64,000 nt of DNA from Paenibacillus elgii NBRC 100335 (GTDB lineage Bacteria > Bacillota > Bacilli > Paenibacillales > NBRC-103111), in the NCBI RefSeq assembly GCF_004000865.1, contig NZ_BIMB01000024.1, positions 34,035 to 98,034 on the forward strand, given 5' to 3'. The notes under the pieces are model-generated. The model saw only the letters and a program-made list of their open reading frames with translations, did not search any database and was not told the origin of the DNA. Shown piece by piece: positions 46,346 to 55,500 of this stretch. Made by a program: the position numbers and the translations under genes. Every line of letters starts with the position of its first letter. Position 1 is the stretch's first letter.

Positions 46346-48121
46346 ATGTGCGGCATTTGCGGAGCGTACCACTATGGGAAGGAATCGCCCGTCTCGGAAG
46401 CGGTGCTGAACCGGATGAACGAGGCGCTGGCGCATCGCGGTCCGGACGGCGAGGGCGTGTTCGTCGATACGTTTATCGGGCTCGGGCACCGGCGGCTGTC
46501 GGTCATCGATCTCCAGAACGGCAAGCAGCCGATGACGAACGAGGATCATACCGTCTGGGTCACCTACAACGGCGAAATTTACAATTTCCGCGAGCTGAAG
46601 CGCGACCTGGAGAACAAAGGCCACCGCTTCGTGACGGATTGCGACACCGAGGTCATCGTGCACAGCTATGAGGAGTACGGACCGGACTGCGTACGCAGGT
46701 TCAACGGCATGTTTGCTTTTGCGATCTGGGACGAGAAGACGGAGACGCTTTTTCTGGCCCGTGACCGGCTGGGGGTGAAGCCGCTTTACTACAGCTTGTC
46801 CGATCAAGCGCTGCTTTTTGCGTCGGAGGTCAAAGCGATCCTGCAGCACCCGGATATCCGGGCGGAGGCGGAGCCGGCGGCCATTCCCGAATATTTATTC
46901 TGCACCGCGCTCCTGAACGAACATACGATGTTCAAGCACATTCAGTCCGTTCCGCCGGGCCATACGCTGCTGTTCCGCAACAAGACGAAGCGGCTTATTC
47001 CGTATTGGGATATCGCTTTGCGGCAGTCGGCGGAAGAGCCTCAGACGTTCGACGATTACAAGGAGCAAACGCTCGCGCTCCTTCAAGAGTCGGTGCGCAT
47101 GCGGCTGATGAGCGACGTGCCGTTCGGCTCCCTGCTCAGCGGAGGGTTGGACTCCAGCTTAATTACCGCCCTCGCTGCGGGGCATGCGTCCCACCGGTTG
47201 AAAACATTTTCGATGGAGTACGGCAAGAACAGCGAGGTTGCGGGGGCCAACTCGGATACGATCTACGCCCGGCTGATGGCGGACGCCTTGCAAACCGACC
47301 ATAAGGAGTTTATTTTCCGGCCGGAGGACTACCACGACATGCTGGAAAAGACGACCTGGCACGTGGAAAAGCCGGTCGACCTGACGACTCCTTCCGTGTA
47401 CCTGCTGTACCAGAGGTTAAAAAGCGACGTCACGGTCGTCCTGTCGGGCGAAGGGTCGGATGAGCTGTTCGGCGGATATTTCTTCTTCTTGAACCACAAG
47501 CCGGCAAGCCAGCTCACGGAATTCCCTTGGGCGCCGTATCTTCAAGAGGTGTCCGGCCTGCTGAATCCCGATGTCGCTAGACAAACCCGGTTCAAGGAAA
47601 ACGTGTCCACGGCCTTGCGCGACATGACTTCCCGGTTCGAGACGGACGACGAGCTGAACAAAGTGCTGTACTTGTTCATCAAGCTCTATTTGCTGGAAAT
47701 GCTGGAGAGGCAGGATAAAACGAGCATGGCTTGGGGCATCGAGGCGCGGGTTCCTTTTCTCGACTACCGCATCGTCGACTATGTGGCGAATATTCCATCG
47801 GCTTACAAACTTAAGGACGGCAAGGAAAAAATTATCCTGAAAGAAATCGCCCGAGGGCTGCTGCCGAAGGAAATCGTCGAGCGCAAGAAACGGCCGTTCC
47901 CGTTCCCGGTCGATCCGAAATCGGTCGTCGTCCAGAAAAACATCGCCAACGAGCTGATCCAATCGGGCAATTCCAAAATTTCCGCTTACTTCGACAAACG
48001 GGCGGCGAACGATTTTTTCAACAAAAAGAACGGGTATGAACACATGGACAATCTGGCGATTTTCAGAACGTCGCACGCTTTGATCGCACTGGAATGCTGG
48101 CACAAAACGTTTGGAGTGTGA
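46346..48121 (+). CDS. Asparagine synthase (glutamine-hydrolysing), AsnB type
   Basis: 591 residues with both domains intact. The class II glutaminase begins MCGICGAYHYG with the catalytic Cys2, RLSVIDLQNGKQPM and YNGEIYNFREL. The synthetase has the PP-loop SGGLDSSLITALAA near residue 265 and the LSGEGSDELFGGY motif. Housekeeping AsnB proteins amidate aspartate; members in antibiotic clusters amidate other carboxylates. Placed between the radical SAM enzyme and the acyl-CoA dehydrogenase with 4 bases to the next gene, it probably acts in the pathway: it could amidate an intermediate or supply ammonia or Asn. AAAGGAGG ahead of the ATG. Confidence 0.93.
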   Translation: MCGICGAYHYGKESPVSEAVLNRMNEALAHRGPDGEGVFVDTFIGLGHRRLSVIDLQNGKQPMTNEDHTVWVTYNGEIYNFRELKRDLENKGHRFVTDCDTEVIVHSYEEYGPDCVRRFNGMFAFAIWDEKTETLFLARDRLGVKPLYYSLSDQALLFASEVKAILQHPDIRAEAEPAAIPEYLFCTALLNEHTMFKHIQSVPPGHTLLFRNKTKRLIPYWDIALRQSAEEPQTFDDYKEQTLALLQESVRMRLMSDVPFGSLLSGGLDSSLITALAAGHASHRLKTFSMEYGKNSEVAGANSDTIYARLMADALQTDHKEFIFRPEDYHDMLEKTTWHVEKPVDLTTPSVYLLYQRLKSDVTVVLSGEGSDELFGGYFFFLNHKPASQLTEFPWAPYLQEVSGLLNPDVARQTRFKENVSTALRDMTSRFETDDELNKVLYLFIKLYLLEMLERQDKTSMAWGIEARVPFLDYRIVDYVANIPSAYKLKDGKEKIILKEIARGLLPKEIVERKKRPFPFPVDPKSVVVQKNIANELIQSGNSKISAYFDKRAANDFFNKKNGYEHMDNLAIFRTSHALIALECWHKTFGV

Positions 48122-48125
48122 GGAT

Positions 48126-49286
48126 ATGGAACTGGAATACGAGGAAGTGCGGAAGGCGGTTTTTGATACGGCCGAAACGTTCATTAAGCGAAAAGTGCGG
48201 CCCATCGCTAGCGAAACGGATGAGCGCGAGCAATTTCCGCTGGACAATATTCGGGAAATGGGACGCCTCGGTCTACTGGGCATTCCGTATCCGAAGGAAT
48301 ACGGAGGCTTGGAGCTGGACTATGCGACGTATACCGGCTTCGTGAAGGAGCTGGCCAAGGCATGCGCCTCCACCGCCATGACCGTCGTCGCGCACGCCAG
48401 CTTAACCTGCAACCCGGTCAACGCCTTCGGCACGGAAGAGCAGAAAGCGCGCTATTTGCAGCCCATGCTCTCCGGGGAAAAAATCGGTGCCTTCGCGCTG
48501 ACGGAGCCCGGCAGCGGGTCGGATATGTCGTCGATGCAGACGAAGGCGGTCGAAGCGGAAGATCACTATGTGCTCGACGGTTCAAAAATTTTTGTGACGA
48601 ACGGCAACTATGCGGACTACTACATCGTGCCCGCCAAGACGGCGCCGGAGAAGAAGCTGCTCGGCATCAGCGTATTTTTGCTGGAAAAAGGGATGCAGGG
48701 CCTGTCCACGTCCGGCAAAAAAGAGCGGAAGCTCGGGATGCGAAGCTCCGATACCGGCGAGTTGATTCTGGACGGCGTCAAGGTTCCGAAGACCTGCCTG
48801 ATCGGGCGCAAAAATTTCGGTCTGGACATCCTGCACCAGACGCTCATTAGCGCCAGGCTGGGGATGGCGGCGATCGCCGTCGGCATCGCGGAGGAAGCGA
48901 AGCAGTACTGTATCAGCTATGTCAAGCAAAGAAAGCAGTTCGATCAATATCTTTACCATTTTCAGTCGGTGAAAAATATGTTGGCCGATATGGAGATGAA
49001 TATCAATGCCGCCGATCTGCTGCTGCAAAAAGCGGCCCGGATGAAGGACAACGGAGAGAAATATGCGAAGGAGGCGTCGGAGGCCAAGCTGTTCGCCTCG
49101 GAGGTGGCGACTCGAGTAACGAAGGATGCGATCCAGCTGTTTGGCGGGTACGGCTACTCCAGAGATCTGCCGTTGGAGCGATTTTTCCGGGACGCGAAGC
49201 TGACGGAGATCGGAGACGGAACGTCGGAAATTCAGCGGTTGATCATTGCGGACGAACTCATCAAGCGAGGGAGCCGAAGCTCTTAA
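48126..49286 (+). CDS. Acyl-CoA dehydrogenase-like flavoprotein with Glu-to-Asp change
   Basis: 386 residues from ATG 48126. Standard acyl-CoA dehydrogenase layout: N-terminal helices, FALTEPGSGSDMSSMQTKA (FAD and substrate binding), then IFVTNG, and the C-terminal QLFGGYGYSRDLPLERFFRDAK and GDGTSEIQR. In short- and medium-chain enzymes the catalytic base is the Glu of (Y/G)EGT; here it is Asp364 (EIGDGTSEIQ). The protein should pass electrons to or from EtfAB of the same cluster. Substrates may be CoA thioesters or carrier-bound thioesters, as for PCP-acting dehydrogenases. Direction (enoyl reduction or acyl oxidation) cannot be told from sequence. Confidence 0.93.
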   Translation: MELEYEEVRKAVFDTAETFIKRKVRPIASETDEREQFPLDNIREMGRLGLLGIPYPKEYGGLELDYATYTGFVKELAKACASTAMTVVAHASLTCNPVNAFGTEEQKARYLQPMLSGEKIGAFALTEPGSGSDMSSMQTKAVEAEDHYVLDGSKIFVTNGNYADYYIVPAKTAPEKKLLGISVFLLEKGMQGLSTSGKKERKLGMRSSDTGELILDGVKVPKTCLIGRKNFGLDILHQTLISARLGMAAIAVGIAEEAKQYCISYVKQRKQFDQYLYHFQSVKNMLADMEMNINAADLLLQKAARMKDNGEKYAKEASEAKLFASEVATRVTKDAIQLFGGYGYSRDLPLERFFRDAKLTEIGDGTSEIQRLIIADELIKRGSRSS

Positions 49287-49313
49287 GGAAACCAGGACGA
49301 AAGGATGAATCTC

Positions 49314-52300
49314 ATGACGAAACGGGCAAAACGCAAGTACCCGGCGATATCGCGTCAAAGCGAGCAGCCGAGCTATCCGCTTTCCTTCCAGCAGGAGCGG
49401 GTGCTGTACCTCTCCGAGCTGCTGCCGGGCAGCACGCTGTGGAACAAAATTTCCTGCAAGCGCGTGACGGGGGACATCGATTCGGAGGCCTTGCGGCAAG
49501 CGGTGGGCGACTTGATCGGCCGGCATACGGCGCTGCGGACGAGAGTGAGCTATGAGAACGGCGCTCCGGTTCAAACGTTCGATCAGACGCTGGACGTTAT
49601 TTTCCAACGGATCGACGGTTCGTCGGAGGAGGCGGAGCTGAAGGATGAAGCGGCGTTGCGGAAGCTGGCGGACGTGTGCCGGGAGCCGATTGATGTGAGT
49701 GGCGACCCGCTGTTCCAAGTGATCGTCGTGCCGATGGGAGGCGCGGGAGCCGCCGAATGCCTCATCATTTTGAAGCTGCACCATATTATTTCCGACGAGA
49801 CGACGTTCCAGCTCCTTTGGCGCGATCTAAAAGCATTCTACAACGCGCGCATGGGCGTGACCGGCGGGGAAGAGCTCAAGCCGCTTGCGGTCGATTACGC
49901 GGATTACGTGCACTGGCAGCGGGCGAATTTCGACGAGGCGCATACGCAGGAGCAGGAGGCTTATTGGCTCAAGCAGTTTCAAGGAGAGCTGCCGGTGCTC
50001 GATCTGCCGACGGATTTCCAGGAGCCGGCGCAGCTCAGCTTCCGGGGAGCGCTTGAAATCCGGGCGCTGCCGGGCGATCTGGTGAAAAAGCTGCGGTCGC
50101 TCTGCGTGCGGCATAAGGTGATTCCTTTCTCGGCGTTGCTGTGCGCTTATTACGTGCTGTTGCAGAAGTGCTCCCGCCAGAAGGACGTCGTCGTCGGGAC
50201 GGTATTTTCGGGAAGGCAATACAGCTCCAGCCTGGCCCAGGCCGCCGGCTTCTTCGTCAACACCGTGGCGATCCGGATGGACGTGGATGGGGAAGCGGCC
50301 TTTGACGAGCTGCTGAAGCGCGTGCATGACAAAGTCGACGAAGCGTACTACATGCAGGATTATCCGTTCGAACGGCTGATCCAGAAGCTGAACCCGGAGC
50401 GGCGAAGCGTGCGCAATCCGTTGTATCGCGCGATGTTCAACCTCGTCAGCTCCGCCAAGGAAAAAGCGACGTTCGCCGGTGCGGAGGAGGCTTGGGAGGA
50501 GCCGGTGCTGGATGCGACCCAGGTGGACCTGCTGCTCAACATCCATCAGCAGGATGACGCGATGGAAATGCGCTTGGAATATAATACGGACCTGTTCCGC
50601 CGGGAAACCGTCCGGCACTTGATGGAGCTGTACGTAAACCTGCTGAGGAAGCTTGTGGAGCATCCCGAGGTGCAAGTGAAAGAGCTGGATATGCTGGACC
50701 CGCAGGAGCGCAAGAAGCTGCTGAGCGAGTGGACCCGGACCGAGGCGGACTACCCCCGCGATGTCTGCGTTCACGAGCTGTTCGAAGCGCAGGCGGAGAA
50801 AACGCCGGAATGCGTCGCTCTGGCCTTCGGCGAGCGGACGATGACCTACGGGGAGCTGAACGCGCAAGCGAACCGGCTGGCCCGCACGCTGCGGGACCAC
50901 GGAGTCGCTGCCGAAAGCGTCGTCGGGGTGATGACGGAACGGTCGTTTGCCATGATGATCGGTATCCTCGCGGTGCTCAAAGCTGGGGGGGCGTATCTTC
51001 CCATCGATCCCGGGTTCCCGGAGGAACGCAAGCGGTTCATGCTGGAGGACAGCGGAGCCCACGTCCTGCTTGTTCCGTCCGACGAGGCCGAAACGGCGAA
51101 AGGCATGCCTGTTCCGACGCTCGCGATCGACGAGAAGGCCGAAGGGGATAGCTCGAATCTCAGCCGTGTGAGCGTCCCGAGCGATCTGGCGTATATCCTG
51201 TATACGTCGGGCTCGACCGGAAAGCCCAAAGGGGTCATGGTGGAGCATGGCTCGCTCGTCAATACGCTGGCCCATTTGCAGAGATTGTTTCCTTTGGAGC
51301 AGGAAGGCGCGTATCTGCTCAAAACGTCGTTTACCTTCGACGTGTCCATGAGCGAACTATTCGGCTGCTTCTTTACGGGCGGCAAGCTCGTCATTCTGGA
51401 GCCGGGGGCCGAGAAGGAACCGGCAAGAATCATCGAGACGATTCGGCGTCATCAAGTGACGCATATGAATTTCGCGCCGTCCATGCTGCAATCGTTTATG
51501 GATGTGGTCGAGAGCAAGGAAGCTGCCCTTGGGCTGCAAATCTTGAAATTTGTGTTTGCGGCCGGTGAAGCGCTGGGAACGCATACGGTCCAGAAATTTT
51601 ATTCCTTGGGGCTGCAGGCGAGTCTGGTCAATCTGTACGGTCCGACGGAAGCGACCATCTATGCAACAGGCTTCGCTTTCACGGGCGGTGAAGAGCTGCA
51701 CCGGGTGCCCATCGGGAAGCCGATCGGCAACATGCGGGCGTACATTGTCGACGAGCATATGAACCTGCAGCCGGTCGGGGTGGACGGCGAGCTTTGTCTT
51801 GCCGGGAAAGGGCTGGCGAGAGGCTATTTGAACCAGCCGGAGCTGACGGCGCACAAATTTGTAGACCATCCGTTCTGCCCGGGCGAGAAGCTGTACCGGA
51901 CAGGGGATTTGGCTCGTTGGCAGGAGGATGGCAACATCGTCTTCCGGGGGCGGATCGACCAGCAGGTCAAGCTGCGGGGCTTCCGGATCGAGCTGGAGGA
52001 AATCGAGAAGACGCTGCTGCAGCATCCGTCGGTGCGGGGCGCTGCCGTTGCGGTGAAAGAGGATTCGTCCGGCCTCGAAAGTCTTGTCGCTTATGTCGTG
52101 ACTGATGAGGAGAAGCCGGATGAGGAGTGGACCGGGCATCTCGGTCGTTGGCTGCCTGCCTATATGGTTCCGGCCCGTTACATGAGACTGGAAAAGCTGC
52201 CTTTGAGCACAAGCGGTAAAGTGGACCGCAAAGCGCTGCCGTCGCCGGAAGCCGCCTTGTCGCCCCAACCAGCGGAAGAGGCACCTGTGACGGAAATCGA

Positions 52301-52532
52301 GAGAAAGCTGATCGAAATTACGGAAAACATCCTGAACATGCAAGGCATCGGCGTGAACGACAATTTCTTCCGATTGGGCGGCAATTCCTTATTAACGATC
52401 CGGTTCGTTACCGAAATCGAGAGCGCGTTCCAGATTAGCTTGACCTTGATGGATTTTATCGATTTGCCGGTGATTAAGGACATTGCCAAAATCATCGAGC
52501 CTATGCTTCCCAAGGCCGTACCGCAAGCTTAG
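49314..52532 (+). CDS. NRPS module C-A-T
   Basis: About 1072 residues. C domain 49370-50720 with HHIISDE in place of HHxxxDG; A domain 50770-52240 ([51 protein letters not shown]); T domain 52280-52500 (FRLGGNSLLTIRF). Specificity residues read by eye are DVSNFALIYK, which I cannot assign. There is no TE and no E domain. ATG 49314 has AAAGGA 8 bases upstream; ATG 49305 is an alternative. The N-terminal C domain is closely related to that of the next protein, a sign of module duplication. Likely condenses the unit held by the free carrier protein with the first amino acid. Confidence 0.95.
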   Translation: MTKRAKRKYPAISRQSEQPSYPLSFQQERVLYLSELLPGSTLWNKISCKRVTGDIDSEALRQAVGDLIGRHTALRTRVSYENGAPVQTFDQTLDVIFQRIDGSSEEAELKDEAALRKLADVCREPIDVSGDPLFQVIVVPMGGAGAAECLIILKLHHIISDETTFQLLWRDLKAFYNARMGVTGGEELKPLAVDYADYVHWQRANFDEAHTQEQEAYWLKQFQGELPVLDLPTDFQEPAQLSFRGALEIRALPGDLVKKLRSLCVRHKVIPFSALLCAYYVLLQKCSRQKDVVVGTVFSGRQYSSSLAQAAGFFVNTVAIRMDVDGEAAFDELLKRVHDKVDEAYYMQDYPFERLIQKLNPERRSVRNPLYRAMFNLVSSAKEKATFAGAEEAWEEPVLDATQVDLLLNIHQQDDAMEMRLEYNTDLFRRETVRHLMELYVNLLRKLVEHPEVQVKELDMLDPQERKKLLSEWTRTEADYPRDVCVHELFEAQAEKTPECVALAFGERTMTYGELNAQANRLARTLRDHGVAAESVVGVMTERSFAMMIGILAVLKAGGAYLPIDPGFPEERKRFMLEDSGAHVLLVPSDEAETAKGMPVPTLAIDEKAEGDSSNLSRVSVPSDLAYILYTSGSTGKPKGVMVEHGSLVNTLAHLQRLFPLEQEGAYLLKTSFTFDVSMSELFGCFFTGGKLVILEPGAEKEPARIIETIRRHQVTHMNFAPSMLQSFMDVVESKEAALGLQILKFVFAAGEALGTHTVQKFYSLGLQASLVNLYGPTEATIYATGFAFTGGEELHRVPIGKPIGNMRAYIVDEHMNLQPVGVDGELCLAGKGLARGYLNQPELTAHKFVDHPFCPGEKLYRTGDLARWQEDGNIVFRGRIDQQVKLRGFRIELEEIEKTLLQHPSVRGAAVAVKEDSSGLESLVAYVVTDEEKPDEEWTGHLGRWLPAYMVPARYMRLEKLPLSTSGKVDRKALPSPEAALSPQPAEEAPVTEIERKLIEITENILNMQGIGVNDNFFRLGGNSLLTIRFVTEIESAFQISLTLMDFIDLPVIKDIAKIIEPMLPKAVPQA

Positions 52533-52561
52533 CGACAGGGAAGCCCGAAAGGTTGGTTGCT

Positions 52562-55500
52562 ATGGGCAAACGCCTACGAAAATATCCGGACATCCCCCGC
52601 CAAAGGGAAAGACCGCATTATCCGCTTTCGTTCCAGCAGGAACGGGTGCTGTACTTGTCCGAGCTTCTGCCGGATAGCGCCGTCTGGAATTTGATTTCCT
52701 GCAAACGGCTGACGGGTCCCGTCGATTCGGACGCCTTATTGTGGGCGGCCGGCGATTTGACCGAGCGTCACCCCGCGCTGCGGACGAAAGTAAGCTATGC
52801 GGGCGGTGCGCCCGTTCAATCGTTCGACGAAACGATGGACCGCATTTACCGCTGCGTGGACTTGTCGGCGGAGCCGGAGGAGGAGCGGGAAGCGAAGGCC
52901 CGGCATCTGCTGTCCGAAGCAAGCCTGAAGCCGGTCGATCTGCGCCGGGGGCCGATGTTTCAGATCATTTGGATACGTATGGGCGAAGCGGAAGGGATGC
53001 TGATCCTGAAGCTGCATCATATCATTTCCGATGCTACGACTTTTCAGCGCATTTGGCACGACTTCAAATGGTTCTATAACGCGCATGCGGGCGTACCGAA
53101 CGGCGAGGAGCTGCCTGCCCCGGGAATCCGGTATGCAGACTATGTGCTGTGGCAGCGGGAAACGTTCGATGAGGCGCATACCCGAGAGCAGGAAGCGTAC
53201 TGGCTGAAGCAGTTTCAGGGAGAGCTGCCCGCGCTTGAGCTGCCGTCGGACTTTCCGGCCCGACCCGGGCTCAGCTTCGCAGGGGCGCTCGAAATTCAGC
53301 CGATCCCCCGCGAGGTGGTTCAGGGGCTGCGGGCGCTTTGTATGCAAAAGCGGGTGATCGCATTTTCCGCGCTGCTTTGCGCTTACTATGTGCTGCTGCA
53401 CAAATGCTCGCGCCAGCGCGATGTCGTTGTGGGCACGGTATTTGCGGGAAGGCATTACAGCCCGGAGCTGCAGCAAGCGGTCGGTTTTTTCGTGAACACC
53501 GTGGCGATCCGGATGGAAGTAGACGGGGAGACCGCCTTCGACGAGCTGCTCCGCCGGGTGCACGAACAAGTGGACGAAGCTTACGACATGCAGGATTACC
53601 CGTTTGAACGGCTTATTCAAAAGCTGAATCCGGAGCGCAGCAGCAGCCGGAATCCGCTGTTCCGCGCGATGTTTAACATGGTCGTTGCGGGTAAGGAAGA
53701 AGCGGCGTTCGCCGGGGCGAAGGAAGCCTGGATCGAGCCGGATATGGATGCGACGCAGGTCGATCTGCTGTTCGATATCCATCAAGAGGATGACGAGATG
53801 GAAATCCGGGTGGAGTACAATACGGACTTGTTCCGTCAGGAGACGATCCGGCGGTTCATCAGCTTCTACGTGAACTTGCTTCGTGCGGCGATTGAACGGC
53901 CCGAAGCCCGGGTGAAGGAGCTTCGGATGCTTGACCCGGCAGAACGGAACCGGCTGCTTGTAGATTGGAACCGCACGATAGCGGAGTATCCGCGCGAGGC
54001 CTGCATCCATGAGCTGTTCGAGGCGCAGGCGTGGAAGACGCCGGAACGCATAGCCGTATGGCATGAAGGCAAGGAGCTGACCTACCGGGAACTGAACGAG
54101 CGTGCGGATAAGCTCGCCGCCATGATCCGCCTCTGCCAAGGGGGCGGTACGGAGCACATCGTCGGCATTGCGGCCGAACGGTCTCTGGAGATGGTGGTCG
54201 GGATGCTCGCGGTATTGAAAGCGGGCGGCGCGTATATGCCCATCGATCCCGGTTATCCTGAGGACCGGATCAAGTATATGCTTCAGGACAGCGGAGCCAA
54301 GGTCCTGCTCGTTCAACAGGGAAAGCTGGACGCAAGCAAGCTGGAAGCGGAGATCAGCGCCATCGACATCGGGGAGGAAGAACGGTCCCTACATAACCCC
54401 GATTATTTGAAAAGCGATACGCATGCGCGCAGCCTGGCTTATGTGATGTACACGTCCGGCTCGACCGGCCGGCCGAAAGGTGTCATGGTGGAGCATCGGA
54501 ACGTCGTGAGGCTAGTCCAAAATACCGATTACGTCCGTTTCGAGGACAGCGACGCGATTTTGCAGACGGGAGCCCCGGCGTTTGACGCGACGACGTTCGA
54601 AATATGGGGCGCGCTCCTGAACGGAATCAAGCTGTATGTAACAAGCGATAACGTGCTGCTCAACGCGGACCATCTCGGCCGTTTTATTGCGAAGCATGGC
54701 ATAAGCCATCTCTGGTTGACGGCTCCGCTGTTCAACCAGTTGTCGGACATGAAGCCGGAGCTGTTCGCTCCACTGAAGGCCCTGCTGATCGGAGGCGACG
54801 CTTTGTCCGTCCGGCATGTGAACAAGGTGCTGGCGGCCGTTCCGGGCCTTCGCATCCAGAACATGTACGGTCCGACGGAAAATACGACGTTTTCCACTTA
54901 TTTTCCAATCACCGGGCCGCATGAAACGAACGTTCCGATCGGCAAGCCGATCCGCCATTCCACAGCGTACATTGTCGACGTCTACGGGGAGCTGCTGCCT
55001 GTCGGCGTGCCCGGCGAATTGTGCGTCGGGGGAGACGGCGTCGCCCGCGGATACTTGAACCGGCCCGAGCTGACCGCGCAAAAATTCGTGGATAATCCGT
55101 TCGAGCCCGGGACGAAGATGTACAGGACGGGAGACCTTGCCCGTTGGCTTCCCGACGGCAATATCGAGTTCATGGGCCGGATGGATAACCAGATCAAGCT
55201 GCGGGGCTTCCGCATCGAGCTCGGAGAGATTGAGGCGAAGCTGGCGGAGCATCCGCAAGCGAAAGAAGTCGTCGTGACGGTGAGGGAGAAGCTCCCCGGA
55301 GACAAAGCTTTATGCGCCTATTTCGTTGCAGACCGGGACATCCCGGCCTCCGAATGGCGGGCATTTCTCGCCAAAGTGCTGCCGGAGTACATGATCCCTA
55401 CCGCCTTTGTCCGGATCGACAAGATGCCGCTCAAGGAAACGGGCAAAATCGACAAGCGGGCGCTTCCCGAACCGAACGGAGCGGTGTATGAAGCCAAATT

